Source: Solirubrobacter sp963724195 (GTDB taxonomy: Bacteria; Actinomycetota; Thermoleophilia; Solirubrobacterales; Solirubrobacteraceae). From it: DNA of 64,000 nucleotides. The notes under the pieces were generated by a model. It searched no databases. It was given only the letters and a program-made list of their open reading frames with translations, and had not been told where the DNA came from. The translations under genes were made by a program, and so were the position numbers. This document shows, in pieces, positions 57,510-64,000 of the stretch. The stretch lies in assembly GCA_963724195.1 (NCBI GenBank), contig CAVRTQ010000031.1, positions 93,483 to 157,482 on the forward strand. Direction: 5' to 3'. Each line of letters starts with the position of its first letter. The stretch's first letter is position 1.

Positions 57510-59423
57510 CTAGGAGGCTGAGCCCCCGGACGGTTCCGCGGAGGTCTCGACCACGGCCGTTCGGCCGCTGGAGAGCTCCGCGACGGCAGCGGCCAGAGCG
57601 GCCGCGTCCCCCTCGGCGACGAGCAGCCCGACCTTGTCGAACACGTACTCGACCCAGGCGGGATCCACGCCGGGGCGACCCGCCCGGCGGATCTTCTCCG
57701 CGGGGGTCGGCTCGGGGGTCTCGTACGAGTTGAAGAGCTGCTCGTGCAATTTCTCGCCCGGGCGGCGGCCGATGATCTCGATCCCGATGTCGCGCCCGAC
57801 CTTCAGCCCGGAGAACTCGATCATCTGCTGCGCCAGCGCCATGATCGAGACCGGCTCGCCCATGTCCAGTGCGTAGACCTCGCCGCCGCTGGCGAGCGAG
57901 CCCGACCGGATGACGAGCTGGACGGCCTCCGGGATGGTCATGAAGAAACGCGTCATCTCCGGGTCGGTCACCGTCACCGGGCCGCCGGCGGCGATCTGAC
58001 GCCGGAAGATCGGCACCACGGACCCGGACGAGCCGAGCACGTTGCCGAAGCGCACGGCGCAGAAGGCCGTGCCGCCGAAGCGCGCGTTGGCGGATTCCAC
58101 GGCCCACTCGGCGAGCGCCTTGGACGCGCCCATGACCGTCGCCGGGGCAACCGCCTTGTCCGTCGAGATGAGGACGAAGCTCAGCGTGCCGGCCTCACCG
58201 GCGATGTTCGTCAGCGTCCGCGTGGCGAGCGCGTTGTTGCGCACGGCCTCGATCGGGTTGGCCTCCATCAGGCCCACGTGCTTGTAGGCGGCCGCGTGGA
58301 ACACGACCTCGGGCTCGTGCTGGGCGAACACCTCCCGCATGCGCTCCTCGTCCTTGACGTCGGCGAGCACGGAGACGGACGTCTGCACGTGGCGCTCGTC
58401 GACCATCTCGCGCTCGATCTCGAAGAGGTTCGCCTCGCTGTGATCGAGCAGGACGAGCCGGCTCGGGTTCACCCGCGCGATCTGGCGGCAGATCTCCGAG
58501 CCGATCGAGCCGCCCGCGCCCGTGACCAGCACGCGCCGGCCGGTCAGGTAGCCGCCGACGGACTCGATCTCCATCCGCACCGGGTTGCGGCCCAGCACGT
58601 CCTCCACGCGCACCTCGCGCAGCTGGCGGGTGAGATGGTTGCCGCCCTGCAGCAGCTCGAAGACGGTCGGGACCGTCCGCACCGACACGCCGTGCTCGCG
58701 GCAGGCGATCACGACGCGGCCGCGCAGCTCGCCGGAGGCCGACGGGATCGCGATCATCACCTCGTCGGGCTCCACGTCCTCGAGGATCTCGTCGAGGTCG
58801 AAGGTGGTGCCGAGGATGTCGGCGCCCTTCTTGTTGTCGTCGACGTAGCCGATCGGGCGGTAGCCGAGCTCCGGGTTCTTGCGCAGCTCGCCTTCCAGCA
58901 GGTGGCCGCCGCTGCCGGCGCCGACGATCAGCACCTTGCGGCCGCTGCGGCGCGTGCGCCAGCCCCGGATCCCGCGCATGAAGATGACGTGCGCGACGAA
59001 GCGCGTGCCGGTGATCAGCGCGCCGGTCAGCAGGCCGAAGACCAGCAGCACGCCGGACGGGATGGTCAGCGGGCGCAGGCCCTCGACGGAGTTGACCAGG
59101 ACGGGCTGGACGATCACGACGTAGCCGATCAGCGCCAGGACCGCGAGCACCGTGCCTTCGGCGATCTTCAGGTACTCGCGCTGGGACGAGTAGCGCATCC
59201 AGTGCCGGTACATGCCGGCGATCACGAAGCACACGAGCGACCCGCAGATCGCGAACGCGAGCGTCCGCCAGAACAGGTCCGAGTACTTCGCCGGGATCTC
59301 GCCGTCGAACCGGAACCAGTAGGCGAGGTAGTAAGCCAACGCGACCAGCCCCGCGTCCATGGCCAACTGCGGAGCGGAGTGGCGATGGATCGGAAGGGCC
59401 GCGCTACGGAGCCGGCGGCGCAT
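57510..59423 (-). CDS. CapD/FlaA1-type membrane nucleotide-sugar 4,6-dehydratase/epimerase
   Basis: 637 residues. Four N-terminal helices (MDAGLVALAYYLAYWFRFDG, ALIGYVVIVQPVLVNSVEGL), a Rossmann middle domain (KVLIVGAGSGGHLLEGELRK) and the SDR catalytic domain: VLVTGAGGSIGSEICRQIAR, FHAAAYKHVGLMEANPIEAV, ISTDKAVAPATVMGASK. Members convert UDP-GlcNAc-type sugars to 4-keto-6-deoxy forms for capsule and glycan building. TACACT on this strand (59431-59436) lies 7 nt before the ATG, a leaderless promoter. Confidence 0.93.
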   Translation of the reverse strand: MRRRLRSAALPIHRHSAPQLAMDAGLVALAYYLAYWFRFDGEIPAKYSDLFWRTLAFAICGSLVCFVIAGMYRHWMRYSSQREYLKIAEGTVLAVLALIGYVVIVQPVLVNSVEGLRPLTIPSGVLLVFGLLTGALITGTRFVAHVIFMRGIRGWRTRRSGRKVLIVGAGSGGHLLEGELRKNPELGYRPIGYVDDNKKGADILGTTFDLDEILEDVEPDEVMIAIPSASGELRGRVVIACREHGVSVRTVPTVFELLQGGNHLTRQLREVRVEDVLGRNPVRMEIESVGGYLTGRRVLVTGAGGSIGSEICRQIARVNPSRLVLLDHSEANLFEIEREMVDERHVQTSVSVLADVKDEERMREVFAQHEPEVVFHAAAYKHVGLMEANPIEAVRNNALATRTLTNIAGEAGTLSFVLISTDKAVAPATVMGASKALAEWAVESANARFGGTAFCAVRFGNVLGSSGSVVPIFRRQIAAGGPVTVTDPEMTRFFMTIPEAVQLVIRSGSLASGGEVYALDMGEPVSIMALAQQMIEFSGLKVGRDIGIEIIGRRPGEKLHEQLFNSYETPEPTPAEKIRRAGRPGVDPAWVEYVFDKVGLLVAEGDAAALAAAVAELSSGRTAVVETSAEPSGGSAS

Positions 59424-59464
59424 CCGAAGCAGTGTATTGGGCGCTCCGGCGCAAAGACGCAGGG

Positions 59465-60453
59465 CTAACGCACGAAAAGATCCGTGAAGACAGCTCGGGT
59501 CCCGGCGAATCCGTTCGGCGCTCGCCCCCGTCGCGCTTCTCGAACACCACGTCCTCCGCCCGTTCGAGCCGGTGCATCCGGCCGGAGGTGATCAGCTGCT
59601 CGTCGACGGCGCCGAGCCGGCCTTCGAACGTCGTCCACACCGGCGTGCCGAGCGCGACGGCCTCGCGGTTCATCGTCCCGCCGGCGGAGATCACGAGGTC
59701 GGCGTAGGCGATCAGCGACTGCGCGTCGATCGCCCGCTCGGGCACGATGAACCCGCCCTCGCGCGCGAGCTCGGCCCGCTGCTCGGGCGTGCGCGGCAGC
59801 ACCACGACCTGCCCGCCCTTCAGGCGATGCAGGACCTGCGTGAACACCGGGGCGTCGAAGCGGTGGTAGAGCGAGACGGCCGGCGGCGTGCGCACGACCG
59901 CGAGCGGCTGCGCGACGTCCAGGCCCAGCTCGGCGAGCACCGCCGGGTCGGGCTCGAAGTCCGCCAGGTAGTACTCCTCCTTGAGGCCCGCGTACGGCCG
60001 CCACTTGGCCTCGGTCACGCCGTACTGCGCCAGCCGGTCGAGCGGGATCGCGTCGGGCACGACCACGCGCGTGGCCAGCCGGCAGTTGATCGCGTGCTGC
60101 TGGCGCGCCCACTCGTAGTCGAACGCCGTCGCCGACGGGATGCGCAGCAGCTTCGCCGCGACCGAGATGTCGTTGGAGCCGTGGCCGAGCGCGAGGTCGA
60201 TCCTGCGCCCGCTCGCCCAGCGCACGAGCGCGCCCGAGCGCTGGAACAGGCCGACGCCCTTGGCCGCGAGCTTGCCGCCGCGGTGGTGGCCGATCGCCGT
60301 GTGGTCGAGCTGGAACCGCTCGAGCAGCCCGAGCGTCTGCGCGAAGTCCCGCGCGGTGATCAGCACCTCGTCGCCGCGCGCCCGGAGCGTCTCGATGACG
60401 GGCCGCATGACGAGCACGTGCGGGGAGTTCGTGAGGTCGATCCAGACGCGCAC
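59465..60453 (-). CDS. DUF354 family protein (GT-B-like), frame break near the end
   Basis: About 330 residues from GTG 60453, with TAGAGT (60465-60470) 11 nt upstream. It begins MRVWIDLTNSPHVLVMRPVI, the DUF354 signature, and keeps LALGHGSNDISVAAKLL, then VVLPRTPEQRAELAREGG, and LVISAGGTMNREAVALGTPV. The fold resembles UDP-GlcNAc 2-epimerase and MurG-type enzymes. An unbroken frame ends at 59404 in a Ser-rich tail. A shift near 59520 gives NGFAGTRAVFTDLFVR ending at 59465, which leaves the promoter of the next gene free. Confidence 0.82.
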
Positions 60454-60610
60454 GGGCGGCGTGGACTCTAGTGCCCGCGAACTCGTAGACACCGGCGACA
60501 CGGTCTACTTCACGGGCTCCCTCATCGGCTGAGCTTGAGCTTGCAAGCTTGACGGCCCAGCGGCGCGGGACTTACGCTCTCGATGGCGCCCCGCGCCGCA
60601 CTGTCCAGCC
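60454..60610. other. intergenic region between DUF354 and STAS genes
   Basis: Holds the DUF354 -10-like box (60465-60470). AGCTTGCAAGCT at 60546-60557 is a 12-bp palindrome, possibly a regulator site. TACGCT at 60573-60578 may be the STAS promoter, which would give a leader of about 25 nt. No gene is recognised. Confidence 0.4.
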
Positions 60611-61066
60611 ATGTTCACGTCCCAGTCCCTACGAGCCGTACCCAAGCCTGGCTCCGTTGGGTTCAAGGAGCACCGGCTCGACGACGTCGTGCACCAGATC
60701 GACGTCGCCGGTGCGCTCGAGGACACGGCGGAGCTGAGCCGCCGGATCGAGGACGCACTCGCGGCTGGCGTGCGCTGGCTGATCCTGGACCTCAGTGAGG
60801 CCGCGACGGTCTCCGACAACGTGCTCGAGGGCCTCGTCGACGCCGCCGGCGCGCTGCGAGCGCGCAAGGGCGAGCTGATCGTCGCCGGCGCCCAGCGCCA
60901 CGTCGCGCAACGGCTCGCCGCCTATGACGTCGCCCACCGCCCGGCGGTGGCGGCGAACGTCGACCAGGCCGTGATGATCCTCAAGATGCTGCGCCCGAAG
61001 ACGGACATCCGCCGGGCCAAGCAGCGCATCACCTCGTTGACGCTGCCGCGTATCGAACCACGCTGA
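60611..61066 (+). CDS. STAS-domain anti-anti-sigma-factor-like protein
   Basis: 151 residues. The STAS fold is recognised by VHQIDVAGALEDTAELSRRI, then WLILDLSEAATVSDNVLEGL with the usual phospho-Ser near SDN. VSDNVLEGLVDAAGALRARK matches the conserved helix. It is relatively long, with a basic C-terminal tail PKTDIRRAKQRITSLTLPRI. It may control an anti-sigma kinase encoded elsewhere; no kinase lies nearby. Confidence 0.82.
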   Translation: MFTSQSLRAVPKPGSVGFKEHRLDDVVHQIDVAGALEDTAELSRRIEDALAAGVRWLILDLSEAATVSDNVLEGLVDAAGALRARKGELIVAGAQRHVAQRLAAYDVAHRPAVAANVDQAVMILKMLRPKTDIRRAKQRITSLTLPRIEPR

Positions 61067-61079
61067 CTACCCTCACCGG

Positions 61080-61733
61080 GTGCTCTACGCGTCCATAACC
61101 GATCCTGTCGTCAATCTCGCCGTGGACGTCGTCCGCGAGATGGGGCTGCTCGGCGTGTTCCTGCTCATGGTCGGCGAGAGCGCGCTGTTGCCGATCCCCT
61201 CCGAGGCGACGATGCTCTTCGCGGGCTTCAACGTCGCCGAAGGTGAGTACTCGCTCTTCCTCGCCACCTTCGTCGGCGTGGCGGCGAACGTCGTCGGCTC
61301 CTGGATCGCGTACGCGATCGGCTACTTCGGCCGCGTCGACCTGATCGAGAAGCACGGGCGCAAGGTGTTCATCAAGCCCCACCACCTCGCGTGGGCGGAC
61401 AACTGGTTCGAGAAGTACGGGGACGCGACCGTGTTCTTCTCGCGCATGCTCCCGATCGTCCGCACGTTCATCTCGCTGCCCGCAGGCATCGCCAAGATGC
61501 CGTTCTGGCGCTTCACGATCCTGACCGCGCTCGGCTGCATCCCGTGGGTCTTCGCGCTCGTGTTCACCGGCAAGCAGGCCGGTGACCGCTGGGAGAACTG
61601 GAAGGACAACCTGCACTACATCGACTACGCGGTCGTCGCGGTGATCATCGTCGGCGCGGCGTGGCTGTTCATCCGCTGGCGGCGCGGGCGCGGGAACGCC
61701 GGCGAGACCGCCGATGCGTCGTCGTCCGCCTGA
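61080..61733 (+). CDS. DedA family membrane protein
   Basis: 217 residues from GTG 61080, with TACCCT (61068-61073) 6 nt upstream. The SNARE-associated fold is marked by LLMVGESALLPIPSEATMLF, GVAANVVGSWIAYAIGYFGR and the F/Y-x-R site FFSRMLPIVRTFISLPAGIA. Recent work shows that several DedA proteins translocate undecaprenyl phosphate. Its 3' end overlaps uppP by 20 bases, so the pair fits carrier-lipid recycling. Confidence 0.92.
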   Translation: MLYASITDPVVNLAVDVVREMGLLGVFLLMVGESALLPIPSEATMLFAGFNVAEGEYSLFLATFVGVAANVVGSWIAYAIGYFGRVDLIEKHGRKVFIKPHHLAWADNWFEKYGDATVFFSRMLPIVRTFISLPAGIAKMPFWRFTILTALGCIPWVFALVFTGKQAGDRWENWKDNLHYIDYAVVAVIIVGAAWLFIRWRRGRGNAGETADASSSA

Positions 61734-62496
61734 GCTCGCGCAGGTCGTCGCCCTGGGACTGATCCAGGGCGTCGCCGAGTTGCTGCCGGTCTCCTCGTCC
61801 GCGCACGTCGCCGCCGTCCCGCGGCTGCTGGGTTGGGAGATCGCGGAGTGGGACGCCGCACGCCGCAAGGAGCTCGAGGTCGCGCTGCACGCGGGCGCGG
61901 CGCTCGCGCTCGCGCCGTCGCTGTGGCGGCTGCGACCGGACGCGCGCGTGCTCGTGCTGTCGTTGGCGCCGCCCGTGATCGTGGGCGGGCTGTTCGAGCG
62001 TGCGATCGAGGAGCGCTTCGACGGGCTCGTCGCGGGCCTGTTGCTCGGCGCCGCCGCGCTCGCGGCCGCTGACTGGGCGGGCGCGGCGACGCGCGGGGAC
62101 GGGCGCGCGACGGTCGCGCCGGCCGGCGGCGACACGCGCGCCGCCGCGACAGTGGGGCTCGCGCTGGGCGCGGCGCAAGCGGCCGCGCTCGTCCCCGGCG
62201 TGTCACGGTCCGGCGCCACGCTCGCCGCCGCCCGCGCGCTGGGCCACACGCGCGCCGAGGCCTCCGCGCTGTCGTTCGGGGTCGCCGGACCGGTGCTGAT
62301 CGGCGCGACGGCGCTCAAGGCGTGGCGCGGCCGCCGCACGGCGGACCGGAAACTGGTCGCCACCGGCGTGGCGGCGTCCTTCGTCGGCACCCGCGCGGCG
62401 CTGAAGGGCTTCGGGCTCGAGCGCGGCCCGCTGTGGCCGTTCGCCGTCGAACGCGTAGTCCTCGCGGCCGCGGTGCGCTACCGTCGGCGCGCGTGA
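61714..62496 (+). CDS. uppP: undecaprenyl-diphosphate phosphatase (BacA/UppP)
   Basis: 260 residues. The two active-site regions are LGLIQGVAELLPVSSSAHVA and LVPGVSRSGATLAAARALGH. About seven helices. It removes phosphate from C55-PP so the carrier can be reused for wall and surface glycan. Starting inside the DedA gene, it is translationally coupled. The end overlaps the purM GTG by four bases (GTGA). Confidence 0.92.
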   Translation: MRRRPPELAQVVALGLIQGVAELLPVSSSAHVAAVPRLLGWEIAEWDAARRKELEVALHAGAALALAPSLWRLRPDARVLVLSLAPPVIVGGLFERAIEERFDGLVAGLLLGAAALAAADWAGAATRGDGRATVAPAGGDTRAAATVGLALGAAQAAALVPGVSRSGATLAAARALGHTRAEASALSFGVAGPVLIGATALKAWRGRRTADRKLVATGVAASFVGTRAALKGFGLERGPLWPFAVERVVLAAAVRYRRRA

Positions 62497-63551
62497 GCAC
62501 CGACGCGTACGCCCAAGCTGGAGTCGATCAACATGGCGCCGACCGTGCGGTCAGCGCGCTCGTCTCCGTCCTGAAGACGATCGATCCCGGCCGCGCGTCG
62601 CGCAGCCGTCTCGCCAGCGGCCATTACGCCGCCGTGCTCGAGGTGGCGCCGAACCTCGGCATCGCCGTCGGCACCGACGGCGTCGGCTCGAAGCTCATCC
62701 TCGCCGAGCAGACCGGCCGCTACGACACCGTCGGCATCGACTGCGTGGCCATGAACGTCAACGACGTGGTGTGCGTCGGCGCGGAGCCGATCGCGCTGCT
62801 GGACTACCTGGCCGTCGAGCAGGCCGTGCCCGAGGTGATGGAGCAGATCGGCGTCGGCCTGAAGAAGGGCGCCGAGCTCGCCGGCGTGGAGATCCCGGGC
62901 GGCGAGGTCGCGATCCTGCCCGAGCTCATCCGCGGCCACCCGTCACCGAACGGCTTCGACCTCACGGCCACGTGCTTCGGCACCGTCGCGCTCGACCAGG
63001 TGATCACGGGCGAGTCGATCGCCCCGGGCGACGCGCTGATCGGCGTCCCGAGCAGCGGCCTGCACTCGAACTCCTACACGCTCGCCCGCAAGGTCGTCGA
63101 GGACCTGGATCTCAACTCGCCCTTCGAGGGCGGCACGCTCGCCGACGCGCTGCTCGAGCCGACCGTGATCTACGTGCGCGCGGCGCTGGACCTGATCCGC
63201 TCGGACGTCGACGTCCGCGGCCTCGCCCACATCACCGGCGGCGGACTGCTGAACCTGCTGCGCCTCAACGAATCAGCCGGCTTCGTGATCGAGGACCCGC
63301 TGCCCGTGCCGCCGATCATCGCGTTCGTGATGGAGCGCGGGAAGATCGCCGAGGCCGAGGCCTGGGAGATCTTCAACATGGGCTGCGGCTTCGTCGCCGT
63401 GGTCCCGGAAGCGCAGGCCGACCAGGCCACCGAGATCCTCGCCGCGCACCACCCGGGCACGCGCCGGATCGGCACCGTCTCCGACGAGGCCGGGCGCGCG
63501 AGCGTCGCCGGCGGGCGCTACTCGTCAGGCCAGGGCGCGCGCTCGTCCTGA
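62493..63551 (+). CDS. purM: phosphoribosylformylglycinamidine cyclo-ligase
   Basis: 352 residues from GTG 62493, TACCGT at 62479-62484. Conserved motifs: VGTDGVGSKLILAEQTGRYD, GIDCVAMNVNDVVCVGAEPI, PSSGLHSNSYTLARKV and LAHITGGGLLNLLRL. It makes aminoimidazole ribotide in purine synthesis. Its place after uppP and DedA is not pathway-related, but the frames overlap. No other pur gene is in view. Confidence 0.95.
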   Translation: MSTDAYAQAGVDQHGADRAVSALVSVLKTIDPGRASRSRLASGHYAAVLEVAPNLGIAVGTDGVGSKLILAEQTGRYDTVGIDCVAMNVNDVVCVGAEPIALLDYLAVEQAVPEVMEQIGVGLKKGAELAGVEIPGGEVAILPELIRGHPSPNGFDLTATCFGTVALDQVITGESIAPGDALIGVPSSGLHSNSYTLARKVVEDLDLNSPFEGGTLADALLEPTVIYVRAALDLIRSDVDVRGLAHITGGGLLNLLRLNESAGFVIEDPLPVPPIIAFVMERGKIAEAEAWEIFNMGCGFVAVVPEAQADQATEILAAHHPGTRRIGTVSDEAGRASVAGGRYSSGQGARSS

Positions 63552-63768
63552 TCGTCGTCCTGAGGCGGCTGTCGCCGCTCGTCGTCACGTTCGCCTCAGG
63601 CGGAAGCCCGCTCTCGGGCGAGGGGGCGCCGGGCACGCTGTCGTCGCGGCGCATCGCCTCCCAGTTCTCTTTGAGGTCTGAGATGTCCTCGCCGAGGTCC
63701 GCGTTGCGCTTCTCGAGCTGATCGGCCTCGGCCTCGAGGCGGTCCGCCTGCTCCTGGTGCTCGCTCAT
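63518..63768 (-). CDS. small charged coiled-coil protein (probable frame break near 63590)
   Basis: From ATG 63768: SEHQEQADRLEAEADQLEKR, then DLKENWEAMRRDDSVPGAPS. The SVPGA segment is seen in small actinobacterial proteins. An open frame continues to 63373 in an Arg-rich antisense of purM. A one-base shift near 63590 gives RRQPPQDDDQDERAPWPDE and a stop at 63518, which I prefer. About 83 residues. Function unknown. Confidence 0.6.
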
Positions 63769-63778
63769 GCAAGAGCGA

Positions 63779-63964
63779 CTACCCGTTTTCCTCCTCCGAG
63801 CGCGCGCGCTCCGCGAGCTTCTCCTTCAGGTACGCGTGCTTCTCCGCCCGCGCCTCGTGGATGCGCTCCTCGCTCTCGAGCTCGCTGTCGTCCGCCTGCT
63901 CACGCTCGGCGCGCTCGCGCTGGATCTCCTCGAGTTGCAGCTCTTCCGTCTTCGGGTCCGCCAT
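63779..63964 (-). CDS. small acidic coiled-coil protein
   Basis: 61 residues: MADPKTEELQLEEIQRERAE to RARSEEENG. Almost entirely charged helix with heptad-like spacing. Similar in type to its neighbour at 63768, so the two may be partners. The start lies 10 bases upstream of the next. No known family. Confidence 0.62.
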   Translation of the reverse strand: MADPKTEELQLEEIQRERAEREQADDSELESEERIHEARAEKHAYLKEKLAERARSEEENG

Positions 63965-64000
63965 GGGACCCGGGACGTTACCCGAGCCGGACGTAGCCGA

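Noticed and set aside
57507..57512. TAGACT before the LytR_C gene as promoter
   Set aside because: It overlaps the stop of the upstream epimerase gene and is 16 nt from the ATG; the genes are more likely one operon.
60546..60557. AGCTTGCAAGCT palindrome as a regulator operator
   Set aside because: A single 12-bp palindrome with no partner site and no known regulator match. Noted only within the intergenic entry.

Overview
The window is very GC-rich, with short intergenic gaps and frequent GTG/TTG starts. It carries actinobacterial signature families: DUF4331, DUF3105, a possible F420-type luciferase-like oxidoreductase and small charged proteins of a familiar actinobacterial type. Overall gene content and protein style fit a soil actinobacterium, most likely of the class Thermoleophilia (Solirubrobacter/Conexibacter-like). 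That placement is inferred from protein style, not from a marker search. There is no CRISPR array, insertion sequence, prophage or rRNA operon.

Layout. 1-605: 5' part of a zinc alcohol dehydrogenase. 0.7-15.4 kb: a lipoyl-enzyme hub. It holds two sets of 2-oxoacid dehydrogenase E1-alpha, E1-beta and E2 genes plus lipB and lipA, interrupted by a DUF4331/TPR/Fur group, a PAS-type histidine kinase and an LLM-family oxidoreductase. No E3 gene is present. 15.4-22.3 kb: a SIS-domain protein, rhomboid protease, D-Ala-D-Ala carboxypeptidase, ROK kinase, histone-deacetylase-like hydrolase and tRNA-Ala(UGC). 22.4-31.5 kb: a decayed Uma2 gene, Tat-exported PhoD phosphatase, a secreted protein, a diguanylate cyclase, tRNA-Ala(CGC), a tandem peptide deformylase, an XRE regulator and a serine beta-lactamase-like protein. 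31.5-44.3 kb: a secreted CocE-type hydrolase, two winged-helix AlkZ-like proteins, PEBP, a cytidylate-kinase-like protein, pyrD, a lytic transglycosylase, SDR, GNAT, an alpha/beta hydrolase and DUF3105. 44.4-60.5 kb: a surface polysaccharide cluster with a polyprenyl sugar transferase, several glycosyltransferases, a flippase, a GT39-like membrane protein, a large O-antigen-ligase fusion, a LytR_C protein, a CapD/FlaA1-type epimerase and a DUF354 protein. 60.6-64.0 kb: STAS, DedA, uppP, purM and two small acidic proteins.

The genes fit together in two main themes. LipB and LipA make the lipoyl groups used by the two E2 proteins. The 44-62 kb block makes, flips, polymerises and recycles undecaprenyl-linked surface glycan; DedA and UppP recycle the C55 lipid carrier.

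Two properties run through the whole window. First, many genes (about 20) are split by single-base shifts, with conserved sequence continuing in another frame. This looks like sequence error rather than gene death, so such genes are annotated across the break. Second, many transcription units have a TAnnnT -10-like hexamer only 6-11 nt before the start codon, which suggests leaderless mRNAs. The most unusual non-coding signal is a dispersed hairpin element that directly follows stop codons. It occurs four times, three of them with a second hairpin, and its stems covary.
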